A stretch of 64,000 nt of DNA from Actinomadura rudentiformis (GCF_008923185.1 NZ_WBMT01000012.1:1-64000); one strand, 5' to 3'. Shown: positions 16,976-25,660, counted from the first letter of the stretch. The notes: a model not told the origin generated them from the letters alone. Numbers and translations are program-made.

Positions 16976-18000
16976 CGCGGGTCCTCCCAGTCCGATGTCC
17001 GACCCGCGCTCGCGGGATCGTGGGGGTGACGTGCCAGGTCGGCCAGGTCAGCGTCGACCATCATCTCGATGAGATCGCGGAAGTTGCCGCGTGGCTTCCA
17101 GCCGAGCTCCTCGCGGGCCCGCGAGGAGTCCCCGACCAGCAGGTCCACCTCGGCCGGGCGAAACAGCCGGGGTTCCTGCCGCACGTGGCGTTCCCAGGCC
17201 TCGATGCCGACCCGGTGGAAGGCGATGTCGAGCAGGTCCCGGACCGTGTGCGTCTCCCCGGTAGCGATCACATAGTCCCCGGGCTCGTCCTGCTGGAGCA
17301 TCAGCCACATCGCCTCGACGTAGTCGCCGGCGTATCCCCAGTCCCGGTACGCGTCGATGTTGCCGAGGAAGAGGGTGTCTTGCAGCCCGAGCGCGATGCG
17401 CGCGGCACCACGGGTGACCTTGCGGGTGACGAACTCCTGGCCCCGGCGCGGGCTCTCGTGGTTGAACAGGATCCCCGAACACGCGTACGCCCCATAGGAC
17501 TCGCGGTAGTTGACGGTGATGTAGTGGCCGAACGCCTTCGCGATGCCGTAAGGGGACCGGGGGTGGAACGGGGTGCTCTCGTTCTGCGGCACCTCGCGGA
17601 CCTTGCCGAACATCTCCGAGCTGGACGCCTGGTAAAAGCGCACCTTCGACATGTCACCCTGGGTGTGGATCCGCAGCGCCTCAAGGATCCGCAGCACGCC
17701 CAGCCCGGTGATCTCGCTGGTGAGCTCGGCCTGCCGCCAGGACATGCCGACGAAGCTGATCGCGCCCAGGTTGTAGACCTCGTCCGGACGGGCGATGTCC
17801 AGGGCTCCCACCAGGCTCGGCAGGTCCCTCAGGTCGCCGCTGAGCAGCCGGCTGGAGGGGACGGCCTCCGCGACCAGCTGGGCCCGCGGGTTGTTCTGCC
17901 CTCGGACCAGGCCGAAGACCTCGTAGCCCTTCCCTGACAGGAGCTCGGCGAGGTACATGCCGTCCTGCCCGGTGATCCCCGTGATCAGCGCACGTGGCAC
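16963..18000 (-). CDS. gmd: GDP-mannose 4,6-dehydratase-type epimerase/dehydratase
   Basis: A 345-aa extended short-chain dehydrogenase expected to convert GDP-mannose to GDP-4-keto-6-deoxymannose. NAD(P)-binding GITGQDGMYLAEL is at residues 8-20, the catalytic SSSEMFG (about 127-132), Y151 and K155 in SPYGIAKAFGHY, and substrate-binding NHESPRRGQEFVTRKVT (about 185-202). These blocks are closer to Gmd than to dTDP-glucose dehydratases. The GTG at 18000 follows GGAG. It lies 14 bp after the methyltransferase stop, overlaps the AKR gene, and is the middle gene of the leftward operon. Confidence 0.85.
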   Translation of the reverse strand: MPRALITGITGQDGMYLAELLSGKGYEVFGLVRGQNNPRAQLVAEAVPSSRLLSGDLRDLPSLVGALDIARPDEVYNLGAISFVGMSWRQAELTSEITGLGVLRILEALRIHTQGDMSKVRFYQASSSEMFGKVREVPQNESTPFHPRSPYGIAKAFGHYITVNYRESYGAYACSGILFNHESPRRGQEFVTRKVTRGAARIALGLQDTLFLGNIDAYRDWGYAGDYVEAMWLMLQQDEPGDYVIATGETHTVRDLLDIAFHRVGIEAWERHVRQEPRLFRPAEVDLLVGDSSRAREELGWKPRGNFRDLIEMMVDADLADLARHPHDPASAGRTSDWEDPRWAR

Positions 18001-18014
18001 TGGAACTCCTCGTC

Positions 18015-19226
18015 TCAGGCGCCCACGATCTCCAGGTCGGGCAGCGGGAAGATGAGTTTGCCGCCGGCGCGCAGGTAGTCGCGCTCCCGTTCGACGAACA
18101 CCTCGCGAAAGAACCACGGTGCGACGAGCATGTACTCCGGATGATCGGCGCGGGCCTGCTCCTCGGAGATGATCGGCACCCCGATCGAGGCGATGGTGCG
18201 GCCGATCTTCGCCGCCTGCCGGTCCACCGCGAACGGCAGATCCCGCACGGTCAGGCCCGCGGCCTGCCAGATCGTCCCGCCCCGGGTGCTCGCGCCGTAG
18301 ATGTAGCAGCGTTCTCCGGCCGCGTTGATCTCGTCGATGAGGCGGTGCAGGTCATCGAATGCCTGGCGAACGCGGTCGGCGAACCGGTACCAGGTGTCGG
18401 GTTCGTGCAGGCGGGCCCTCGCTTCGAGGTCGCGTTGCGCGGCGACGGACGGGCTGACCGGCCGAGCACCGCGATGCGACACCACGGTTCGGAAGGAGCC
18501 GCCGTTCACCTCCGACAGCAGGACGTCGTTGACCTCCAGGCCGTGCCGGCCCAGCAGGTCTTCCAATGCGGCCACCGACCAGTAGGTGATGTGCTCGTGG
18601 CACACGTTGTCGACCGCGCACAACTCCAGCATGGTCAGCAGGTAGTTCTGCTGGATGACCCACACGCCGTCCGGTGCCAGAACCTTGGCGACGTCGGCGA
18701 CGAATGCGTTCGGGTCGTCCAGGTCGTAGAACATGGAGACGCACGTGATGATGTCGAACCGCTCGTGGTCCTGACCGTCTGGGCCGGGGGCGAACCAGCG
18801 CGGGTGGAAGAAGTCGACGATGATCCGGTCGGCGTGCTGACGCGACTCGGGTTCGAACGTCGTCACCGGGTCGACGCCGACCCGGTGAATCTCCTGCGGG
18901 ACGAACGACAGAAGCGTGCCGTCGTTGCAGGCGATGTCCAGCCATCGCCGCGCGTCGGGGTGCGTCGTCAGGGCGTGCTCCACGATGGAACGCAGGTCGG
19001 TGCGGATCGCCTCGTTGACGCCCGACCGAAACCCGTACCGATCGTGGTACATCAACTCTCGCGGGGTGGTGTCCCGCAATTGCAGAAGCCCGCACGCCCG
19101 GCACAGCATCAGGGTCAACGGCCACTGCGGTGGACGGCGATCGTCGTCCCGGAAATCGCTGAGATACTGGTTGCCGAGATCGAGGACTTCGGTCAGGTCG
19201 ACGGTGCGGCAGGAACGACAGTTCAC
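18015..19226 (-). CDS. Sugar C-methyltransferase (TylC3/NovU-like, zinc finger + SAM + C-terminal domain)
   Basis: About 403 aa from GTG 19226 (GGAG 7 nt upstream); a TTG at 19283 is less likely. The N-terminal zinc site C3-xx-C6...C42-xx-C45 belongs to the Methyltransf_13 domain. The SAM loop WLDIACNDGTLLSFV is near 95-110, and the CHEHITYWS block, which carries the catalytic His/Tyr of the TcaB9 family, is near 210. A C-terminal Methyltransf_14 domain contains YGASTRGGTI. Such enzymes methylate C-3 of nucleotide-linked 4-keto-deoxysugars to make branched sugars. With a GDP-mannose dehydratase next in the operon, a GDP-linked 6-deoxy-4-ketohexose is the likely substrate (inference). Confidence 0.87.
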   Translation of the reverse strand: MNCRSCRTVDLTEVLDLGNQYLSDFRDDDRRPPQWPLTLMLCRACGLLQLRDTTPRELMYHDRYGFRSGVNEAIRTDLRSIVEHALTTHPDARRWLDIACNDGTLLSFVPQEIHRVGVDPVTTFEPESRQHADRIIVDFFHPRWFAPGPDGQDHERFDIITCVSMFYDLDDPNAFVADVAKVLAPDGVWVIQQNYLLTMLELCAVDNVCHEHITYWSVAALEDLLGRHGLEVNDVLLSEVNGGSFRTVVSHRGARPVSPSVAAQRDLEARARLHEPDTWYRFADRVRQAFDDLHRLIDEINAAGERCYIYGASTRGGTIWQAAGLTVRDLPFAVDRQAAKIGRTIASIGVPIISEEQARADHPEYMLVAPWFFREVFVERERDYLRAGGKLIFPLPDLEIVGA

Positions 19227-19338
19227 GCGCGTCTCCAGAAGTGAGATGACTCCTGCCGGCTTCCCGTCTCGGGATGCCGACAAGGCGGCTGGGAATGCGG
19301 AAATGCCGATCGTCCAAGCGGGCCGGGCGTCTAATCAG

Positions 19339-19902
19339 TCAGTACAGTCCCGCGTTCTGTAGGACGATGGGAAGAAATGGGTGGATCAACTCGGACCCGG
19401 AGGTGTGGAGCTCACGGATTTCGGTGGTGGAGTGCCAGCGCACCGACTGGTGCGTGTTGTCGGCAACGGCGACGGATTCGGCCTCTTCCTCGGTGCACCG
19501 GTACTTCATCAGGGTGAGGAGGGTCTGGAATCCGCGCTCCTCGGGCGGCGCGCTTCTGGTTCCCCACATCACGTTGTAGATGTTCGCAAAACCAAGCCGG
19601 CCCCGGTCCACGTTGAGTCCGAGTTCGCGGACGAGGGCACGCGCGCCGGCGTCGGCCATGGTCTCACCCACCTTCATCCGGCCGCCGAACACCCAGAACA
19701 TGTCCCGTAGTGGCAGGTCCTTGCGGTACCCGAGAAGGATCTGGTCGTCGCCGGTGTGAACGATCACGTCCACGTTGGCCTGAACCAGGTTGTCCAGCGC
19801 CTGTGCGTAGACCGGTTCAGGAAGCCCGAAATCGGGGACGTCCCGTGGCGTGAAATGGTCCTCCGTGAGTTCGTGCACAATGACGTCCAACACCTCTCCC
19901 AA
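19339..19902 (-). CDS. Nudix hydrolase resembling GDP-mannose mannosyl hydrolase
   Basis: About 187 aa; the start is uncertain (TTG 19902, or GTG 19878 further in). The Nudix helix reads GGRMKVGETMADAGARALVR then ELGL: Gly, the first Glu and the Arg-Glu are kept, but the usual EE.G is replaced by LGL. That modified signature is characteristic of GDP-mannose mannosyl hydrolases (WcaH/NudD type). They cleave GDP-hexoses by attack on the sugar rather than on the pyrophosphate. The neighbourhood of a GDP-mannose dehydratase supports this. It is separated by 112 bp from the three-gene operon and reads in the same direction. Confidence 0.75.
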   Translation of the reverse strand: MGEVLDVIVHELTEDHFTPRDVPDFGLPEPVYAQALDNLVQANVDVIVHTGDDQILLGYRKDLPLRDMFWVFGGRMKVGETMADAGARALVRELGLNVDRGRLGFANIYNVMWGTRSAPPEERGFQTLLTLMKYRCTEEEAESVAVADNTHQSVRWHSTTEIRELHTSGSELIHPFLPIVLQNAGLY

Positions 19903-20226
19903 CGATCCATTAATCGCGTCGAAACATTTCGTGACACAGCGTCAGCCTTATGTTGCGGAATCCCGTTCGACCGGGGGCGACCAGCACATTCAGTGTCGCA
20001 AGAGGAATCCGCACCCACAATCCCCTTGAATCGTAAAATTGTTGCAAAGTAGTTCTTTGTGGCAGTGGGGGCAGCGGATGGTTTCGAATCGCAGGTGTAT
20101 CCGCGCTCGACGTTGCACAGCTGACGGGATCTCCATCTATGATTCCGAATCATTCGCTGTGGCGTACGCAGTAAGAACATTCCGTCGATCCGGGCAGTGT
20201 TCTCAACATGTGGCACCATTAGTGCG
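19903..20226. promoter_or_regulatory. Divergent promoter region with palindrome TGATTC-C-GAATCA
   Basis: An AT-richer 324-bp gap between the leftward Nudix gene and the rightward ROK regulator. The perfect 13-bp palindrome TGATTCCGAATCA lies at 20140-20152, with a half-related TTTCGAATC near 20084. It is a candidate operator for the adjacent ROK protein; no experiment or homologue comparison supports this. Confidence 0.4.
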
Positions 20227-21432
20227 GTGAAAGGCGGCACTCCGCAGGAGATCCGCAGACACCATCTCGGGGCCGTTCTGCGGCAGGTGCATCTGACCGG
20301 CCCGATCTCGCGCGCGGCGCTGGCAAACCGGCTGGGCCTGAACCGCAGCACGATCCTGGCGCTGACCACGCAGCTCACGGCGGCGGGCCTGGTGTACGAG
20401 GGGGCCTCAGGGTCGACGGGGCGGGCGGGTCGACCGTCGCTGGTGGTGCGGCCCGAGAGCGACCGGTGGTACGTGCTGGCGTTCGATGTGGCGGTGGATC
20501 GGCTGGTGGCCGCCAGGGTCGTGCTCGGCGGTGCGGTGCTGGAGCGAAGGGAGGCGGCCCGGCGGCGCAGCAGGTATGCAGATCTCGACGAGGTGGTCGG
20601 TGTCCTGGCCGGGTTCGGCCGCGCGCTTGTGGATGCCGCACCCCGGAGCGCGAGGTGCGTCGGGGTCGGCGTGTCGTACTGCGGCTTGATCAGGGCCGCA
20701 GACGGGATGGTGCGCCTGGCTCCCAACATGGGCTGGACCGACCTGGATTTCGCGCCCGCGCTCAGCGGGCAGCTGGGGCTGGGCCTACCTGTGACCGTCG
20801 GCAACGAGGCCCATCTGAGCGCGCTTGCCGAGCATGAACGCGGGGCTGGCGTCGGCCATCGGAACCTTGTCTACCTGCACGGAGATGTCGGGGTGGGCGG
20901 CGGCATCATCGTCGGCGGCAAGCTGCTGGACGGCGATGACGGCTACGGTGCCGAGCTCGGGCACATGATCGTCAATCCTCATGACGGCCGCCCTTGCAAC
21001 TGCGGTTCGCAGGGCTGTCTGGAGGCGGAGGTGGGCGAAGCGGCGCTGCTGGAGGCGGCCGGGCGCGTCGGCGGGCCGGTCGGGCGGGACGGCGTGCGAG
21101 CCATCGTGGAGGCGGCTGAGAACGGTGACGCCGCCGCCCGCAAGGCCCTGGACCGGGTCGGCGACTGGCTCGGGATCGGCGTGGCCAATCTGATCAATCT
21201 CTTCAATCCCGGCGCCGTCGTCTTCGGCGGCACGCTCGGCGAGATCTATCAGGGCGCGGCACCCCGGATCCACGCGCGCGTGGCGGCCAGTGTCCTCCCC
21301 GTCTCCCAGGAGCGGGCGCAGCTGCGCACCTCGGCGCTGCACGACGACGCCACCCTGGTCGGCGCGGCGGAACTCGCGTTCCGCTGCCTCCTGGCAGACC
21401 CGTTGGACGCACTCGCCCGCATCACAGCGTGA
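20227..21432 (+). CDS. ROK-family transcriptional regulator
   Basis: About 401 aa from GTG 20227 (an ATG at 20197 adds 10 residues). The N-terminal winged helix (ISRAALANRLGLNRSTI...) is followed by a sugar-kinase-like ROK domain. It keeps the zinc motif PCNCGSQGCLE and the glycine loop GDVGVGGGIIVGGKL near 222-236. ROK repressors (NagC/XylR type) bind a sugar or sugar phosphate. It is divergent from the GDP-sugar genes, so it may control them in response to a sugar (inference). Lack of flanking transporter genes leaves the ligand open. Confidence 0.88.
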   Translation: MKGGTPQEIRRHHLGAVLRQVHLTGPISRAALANRLGLNRSTILALTTQLTAAGLVYEGASGSTGRAGRPSLVVRPESDRWYVLAFDVAVDRLVAARVVLGGAVLERREAARRRSRYADLDEVVGVLAGFGRALVDAAPRSARCVGVGVSYCGLIRAADGMVRLAPNMGWTDLDFAPALSGQLGLGLPVTVGNEAHLSALAEHERGAGVGHRNLVYLHGDVGVGGGIIVGGKLLDGDDGYGAELGHMIVNPHDGRPCNCGSQGCLEAEVGEAALLEAAGRVGGPVGRDGVRAIVEAAENGDAAARKALDRVGDWLGIGVANLINLFNPGAVVFGGTLGEIYQGAAPRIHARVAASVLPVSQERAQLRTSALHDDATLVGAAELAFRCLLADPLDALARITA

Positions 21433-21548
21433 GAACCGCCCGAGCCTCTGAAAGACGTCCCACGAGCTTGGATGTCAAGCCGCCCGGCGGGGCCGTACTT
21501 GCGGGCGGTGTCTCCCAGGAGTCTGCCGACCACACTTCTCAGCAGGCC

Positions 21549-21959
21549 CTAGTCGCGCTTGGGCCAGATCGGGCCCTGGTCGGTCCAGATGACCCCCTTG
21601 TTATGGCACAGGCAGAAAGGGTGGCCGATCGGGTCGGTGTAGACCCGCCAGCCGTAGCCGTCGGAGTCGATGAAGTCCCGCTGGAGCGTCGCGCCGAGGT
21701 CGAGGACGCGGCGCTGCTCGGACTCGATATCGTCCACTTCGAAGTCGAGGTGGAACTGTTTGGGGTGCTCGCTGTCGGGCCACTGCGGAGCGCGGTAGTC
21801 GTCCACCCGGATGAAGGCCAGCTCGATCTCGCCGAACGTGATGCCGGCCCAGTTCTCGTGGCTGCCTTCCTTGACCGGGCGGCCCGTCACCGCGGAGTAG
21901 AAGGCTGCCAGCTTCATCGTGTCCGGGCAGTCGATGATGAAATCGGTGAGTTGCAGCAT
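21549..21959 (-). CDS. VOC-superfamily (glyoxalase-like) protein
   Basis: A 136-aa protein starting at ATG 21959, with two beta-alpha-beta-beta-beta modules (LQLTDFIIDCPDTMKLAAFY, then FHLDFEVDDIESEQRRVLDLG). Metal-binding candidates include H in QFHLDFEV and E in the first module. The ending YTDPIGHPFCLC is typical of glyoxalase/bleomycin-resistance-like proteins of actinomycetes. The reaction is unknown. A longer upstream frame is not supported. The gene ends 116 bp from the convergent ROK gene. Confidence 0.8.
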   Translation of the reverse strand: MLQLTDFIIDCPDTMKLAAFYSAVTGRPVKEGSHENWAGITFGEIELAFIRVDDYRAPQWPDSEHPKQFHLDFEVDDIESEQRRVLDLGATLQRDFIDSDGYGWRVYTDPIGHPFCLCHNKGVIWTDQGPIWPKRD

Positions 21960-22011
21960 CCTGCGATCTTGCCACCGAGTATCGGCTTCATCACCTGATC
22001 GGCCAGCCGGT

Positions 22012-22860
22012 TCATGATTCCCACTTCTCGCCGCCGAGCCGGGTGGCCAGGAACCGGCCGGCACGCTCCAGCGCCGCTGCCGCCTCGGCCGACTCGTCAT
22101 CGAGCTGGAACACGTGCGGTTGCCGCGGAACCACCTCCAACGTCACCGCGACCTCGTCGGCCCCGGCGCGTCCGGCCAGCCGTACGGCGTCGTCCAGCAG
22201 GAGCTCATTCGAGCCGACCTGGATCAGCAGGGGCGGCAGCCCGGTGAGATCGGCGAAGACCGGGCTCGCCTCGGGTGCCGCACTGTCACCGCCGGCGAGG
22301 TACTGATCGAAGAGCCACTCGAGATCGGCCGGAGCGAAGAACGGGTCCACCCCGTTCTTGGACTGCATGCTCGCGCCGCTGAGGGTCAGATCGACCGCCG
22401 GCGAGAACAGGACCGCCGCCGCCGGCATCGGCAGGCCCGCGTCCCGGGCGCGCATCATGGTGACGACGGCCAGCGCGGCCCCGGCCGAGTCGCCCGCGAT
22501 CACCAGCCGCTGCGGATCGACACCGGAGTCCAGCAGCTCGCGGTAGGCCGCCAGGCAGTCATCGGGCGCGGCCGGGAACGCATGCTCGGGCGCCAGCCGG
22601 TAGTCGAGCGAGACCGCCCGGCCGTCCAGGTGCCGCAGCAGCGCGGCGGTGAGGTGGGCGGTGACACGCGCCGATCCGACCACGAACCCACCGCCGTGGA
22701 GATACAGCAGCACGTCCTCGCCCGCCGTGCCGGGCGCCGCGGTCCGCAGCTCCAGTGCCGGCCGCCCGCCGAGCGTCGTCGCCGACGAGCCGACCTCCGC
22801 AGGCAAGGGCCGGGTGAACATCGCAGCGAACTGCTCGCGCTGTTGGGCAATGTTGGACAT
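22012..22860 (-). CDS. Alpha/beta hydrolase, hormone-sensitive-lipase family esterase
   Basis: A 282-aa cytoplasmic esterase. It has the HSL oxyanion motif LYLHGGGFVVGSA (about residues 53-64), the nucleophile elbow VIAGDSAGAALA (about 125-136), the acid in SNELLLDDAVRLA and the catalytic His in PHVFQL. These place it in the HSL (bacterial family IV) esterases. It is divergent from a MarR regulator, with two identical 15-bp elements between them, so it is probably MarR-controlled. The substrate is likely a short acyl ester. Confidence 0.9.
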   Translation of the reverse strand: MSNIAQQREQFAAMFTRPLPAEVGSSATTLGGRPALELRTAAPGTAGEDVLLYLHGGGFVVGSARVTAHLTAALLRHLDGRAVSLDYRLAPEHAFPAAPDDCLAAYRELLDSGVDPQRLVIAGDSAGAALAVVTMMRARDAGLPMPAAAVLFSPAVDLTLSGASMQSKNGVDPFFAPADLEWLFDQYLAGGDSAAPEASPVFADLTGLPPLLIQVGSNELLLDDAVRLAGRAGADEVAVTLEVVPRQPHVFQLDDESAEAAAALERAGRFLATRLGGEKWES

Positions 22861-22878
22861 TCCGTCCTCCAGAAATTA

Positions 22879-22940
22879 GTCAAGCCGCCTGACAGTCAGG
22901 TGACCTTACCACGTGGGCTGATATCGTCAAGCCGCCTGAC
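22879..22940. promoter_or_regulatory. Twin 15-bp operator-like elements between esterase and MarR gene
   Basis: GTCAAGCCGCCTGAC occurs twice, at 22879-22893 and 22926-22940 (47 bp apart). Each is an imperfect palindrome (GTCA...TGAC, one non-central mismatch pair). One copy flanks each start region, as expected of a MarR dimer repressing both divergent promoters. Confidence 0.7.
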
Positions 22941-22965
22941 GAACTCGCCTGGAAGAAGGACCCCG

Positions 22966-23448
22966 ATGACGACGCGTTCAGGAACGCGCGAGCGGCAACA
23001 CGAGGCCAAGCTGCCGCTCCCCACCCTGCTCACGCAGGTCAGGGACATCGCGCTCAGGGGACTTCACCAGCAGCTGGCCGACGAAGGGTTCGAGGGGATC
23101 CGGTACGTCCACGGATCGGTGTTCCGGTTCATCGACGCCGAAGGTTCGCGGCTGACCACGCTCGCCGAACGCTCCGGACTCACCAAGCAGGCGATCGGCG
23201 AACTGGTCGGCGAACTAGAGGATCACGGATACCTCGAACGAGTGGCCGACAAGGCCGACCGCCGCGCAAAAATCATCCGGCTCACCGACCAAGGCAGGAT
23301 GGCCCAGGTCGCAGCCGCCCGGATCCTCGCGGACCTCGAGCAGCGATGGTCGCGGCATCTCGGCAAGGACCAGGTCACCATGCTGCGGAGCGCCCTGGAA
23401 CAGGTCATCGCCCTCGAAGCGGACAGCACTCCGACCGGCCCGCAGTAG
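22966..23448 (+). CDS. MarR-family transcriptional regulator
   Basis: A 160-aa winged-helix protein. ATG 22966 has AAGAAGGA upstream; a very long open frame reaching further left is antisense to the esterase gene and is not the start. The DNA-binding core is LTTLAERSGLTKQAIGELVG then ELEDHGYLERVADKADRRAKII, with the wing Arg residues of MarR proteins (DRRAKIIRLT). The C-terminal dimerisation helix contains HLGKDQVTMLRSALEQV. It probably represses itself and the divergent esterase through the twin elements. Confidence 0.88.
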   Translation: MTTRSGTRERQHEAKLPLPTLLTQVRDIALRGLHQQLADEGFEGIRYVHGSVFRFIDAEGSRLTTLAERSGLTKQAIGELVGELEDHGYLERVADKADRRAKIIRLTDQGRMAQVAAARILADLEQRWSRHLGKDQVTMLRSALEQVIALEADSTPTGPQ

Positions 23449-23454
23449 GCGTCG

Positions 23455-23760
23455 CAGCGCCGACGGCAGGCCGCAGCGCGGCGGGTGTCCGGTAGCCGGT
23501 CAGCAGCTGGCCGCGCAGCCGGTTGACGACCCGGACACGGTCGGCGCTCAGGTCCTCGCGGTGGGCGGTGAGGATCTTCAGCTCGACAGCGGCCTCATCG
23601 GCAGCCGGGATCTGCTGCCGGTCGCGGCGAATGCGCGCTTGGTCAGCGATGACGAAGGTGTCGCGTCCGTCGGTCTTGGCCACGCCGCGATATCCGCCCA
23701 CTGCCTCGTGACCAGACGGCCGGGCATGTCGGCCGGGCAGCGGGACTTCTATGGCGCGTG
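23455..23760 (-). pseudogene. IS110-family transposase fragment
   Basis: The minus-strand reading GYRGVAKTDGRDTFVIADQA then RIRRDRQQIPAADEAAVELK and ...RVRVVNRLRGQLL matches the N-terminal DEDD domain region of IS110-type transposases (AKTDARDAxVIAD...). It lacks the N-terminus proper, is shifted in frame upstream of about 23700, and has no C-terminal transposase_20 part. No terminal repeats are visible. It directly abuts the MarR stop. Confidence 0.7.
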
Positions 23761-24003
23761 AGACCCGAAGCGCCCCCAGGCGATGGTCACCGCTGCCTGC
23801 TGAACGTTGACAACGGTGCTCATCAGATCTCCTTCGCCGGGGTGTGGCTGGACCACGATCGGGACAGCGGGTACGGGCTCAGGGCGGCACGTAGCGATCA
23901 GCCATCCGGCCGTTCACCGTTCGGCTGCTTACGCGCCAGTGATGGCGGCCGGTGTCTGCTCCGGAGCACACCGTGTTCGGCACCCCGGAGGACGCCGGTC
24001 GGC

Positions 24004-24657
24004 TCATGCTTTTCCCGTGGTGCGGCGCAGCGTGAACCAGAAGGTGGGGACCGGATTCGTGCCGGGTGTGACGTCGACCAGCTCCCAGCCGGCGAACCTG
24101 GCGCGCAACTCGTCGGCGGTGACGCCGGAGATCGGGTCGTCGAACGCCTCGGGACCGTATCCGAACATCAAGAGCCGTGCGCCGGGAGCGGCGCGGTGGG
24201 TGAGTCCGGCGGCGTAGGCGTCGCGGCGGTGCGGCGGAATGCCGCAGTGACAGCTCAGGTCGAAGAACAGATCGTAGGGGCCGGGCACGTCCAACTCGTC
24301 GAGGCGGGTCGCGTCTCCGCACAGCACCCGTACTGCCACCCCGGCCGCGTCCGCCTTCTCGCGAGCCTTCCGGACGGCGCGGTCGATCAGATCGACGGCC
24401 ACGACCTCCCAGCCGTGCCGGGCCAGATAGGTGGCGTTGGTTCCGGTGCCGCAGCCGAGTTCCAAAGCGCGGCCGGGCGGCATCGCACCGCGCCCCTCTA
24501 CCAGGGCGACCAGCTCGGGCGGTGTCACGCCGGTGTCCCACGGCGGTTTGCCGGCGCGGTAGTAGTCCTCCAGTTCGCGGTGTACGGCCTCCTCCAGGCG
24601 CCGTTCGGCATCGACCCGCTCTGCGTCCGTTCCCCATGCAGTCTTCGGCTGATCCAT
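24004..24657 (-). CDS. Class I SAM-dependent methyltransferase (TPMT/tellurite-resistance-like)
   Basis: A 217-aa protein with motif I ALELGCGTGTNATYLA (about residues 64-79), motif II VVAVDLIDRAVRKA and motif III DVPGPYDLFFDLSCHCGIP. The N-terminal YYRAGKPPWDTGVTPPELVAL resembles thiopurine-type and related small-molecule methyltransferases. The substrate is unknown. It is divergent from the TetR gene at 24716, with a palindrome in the 58-bp gap, so it is probably repressed by it. Confidence 0.85.
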   Translation of the reverse strand: MDQPKTAWGTDAERVDAERRLEEAVHRELEDYYRAGKPPWDTGVTPPELVALVEGRGAMPPGRALELGCGTGTNATYLARHGWEVVAVDLIDRAVRKAREKADAAGVAVRVLCGDATRLDELDVPGPYDLFFDLSCHCGIPPHRRDAYAAGLTHRAAPGARLLMFGYGPEAFDDPISGVTADELRARFAGWELVDVTPGTNPVPTFWFTLRRTTGKA

Positions 24658-24671
24658 GAACCCTCCATTTT

Positions 24672-24709
24672 TAGAGTTGAACTCTAGTGATGAACTCTAG
24701 AGATATACT
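24672..24709. promoter_or_regulatory. TetR operator overlapping a leaderless promoter
   Basis: TAGAGTT-G-AACTCTA (24672-24686) is a perfect 15-bp palindrome; a second AACTCTAGAG follows at about 24693-24702. TATACT at 24704-24709 is an excellent -10 box, and a start 7 nt after it falls on the A of the TetR ATG at 24716. Confidence 0.7.
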
Positions 24710-24715
24710 CCCACC

Positions 24716-25366
24716 ATGGACACCGTCAAGCGGCCGGACAAACGGGCCGAGCGCTCGCGCCGCACCCGCGAGAAGGTCATCCAGGCAGCGCGGGAGCTGT
24801 TCGTCGCGCAGGGTTACGGGGCGACGAGCCTGCAGGAGGTCGCGGACCGGGCAGGCGTGGCCGTTCAGACGGTCTACTTCGTCTTCGGCAACAAGCGCGC
24901 GCTGTTCAAGGACGTCGTCGACACGTCCATCGCCGGCGACGCCGAGCCGGTGGCCACCATGGACCGTGAATGGTTCCGCGCCGCGTGCGCCGCGCCCACC
25001 GCAGCCGGCCAACTGCGCGCGCACGTGCGCGGTACGAGCGAGATCCTGGGCCGGGTCGCCCCGATCATGCCGTTGATCGCAGCCGCCGCGGCCACCGACC
25101 CGCAGATCGCCGCGCAATGGCCCGACGGCCCCGATCCGCGTTACACCGTGCAGCACGTTGCGGCCGAAGCGCTGGTCGGCAAGCCCGACGTCCGTCCTGA
25201 CGTCTCCGTCGCGATGGCCGCGGACGTGCTGTTCGGACTGCTCAGCCCGCAGCTGTACCTGCTCTTCGTCCAAGACCGCGGCTGGTCACCGGACAGGTGG
25301 GAAGAATGGGCCTACGCCACGTTGATCGCCCAGCTCTGCAGCGACCCCGCGAGGGTCACGGGCTGA
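24716..25366 (+). CDS. TetR-family transcriptional regulator
   Basis: A 216-aa regulator. The helix-turn-helix is in the N-terminus (TREKVIQAARELFVAQGYGA, then TSLQEVADRAGVAVQTVYFV), and a ligand domain with helices up to residue 216 follows. There is no Shine-Dalgarno sequence, but a TATACT box 7 nt upstream of the ATG indicates a leaderless mRNA. Likely targets are its own gene and the divergent methyltransferase. The ligand is unknown. Confidence 0.9.
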   Translation: MDTVKRPDKRAERSRRTREKVIQAARELFVAQGYGATSLQEVADRAGVAVQTVYFVFGNKRALFKDVVDTSIAGDAEPVATMDREWFRAACAAPTAAGQLRAHVRGTSEILGRVAPIMPLIAAAAATDPQIAAQWPDGPDPRYTVQHVAAEALVGKPDVRPDVSVAMAADVLFGLLSPQLYLLFVQDRGWSPDRWEEWAYATLIAQLCSDPARVTG

Positions 25367-25660
25367 CCAGAGGTCTGCCATGTCAGAGGGTGCGGCTCAG
25401 GACGGCCCCGGGATCGGCTGGGCTCCACTTTGCGGCGGGGCCACGTTCTGGGAGAAAGCACGTTCTGGGAGAAAGAGGGCCGGACCGGCTTCGCGCACGT
25501 GCTGATCAGCCGATGAGCGGGACCCGGGGCGGCTTGCGCGTTCGGCTGTCGTAGGACGGATGTCTCGTCCGATTTGCGGCAGTCGGCCGACGCGCCGTGG
25601 GCAGCCGCGAGGCCAGCCTTTTGTGCAGGCCTCCGGATCAGAGAAGGGACGTGGGGACAC

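Noticed and set aside
22114..22965. Upstream extension of the MarR gene
   Set aside because: Antisense to the esterase and crossing the operator; ATG 22966 has a ribosome binding site and fits MarR length.
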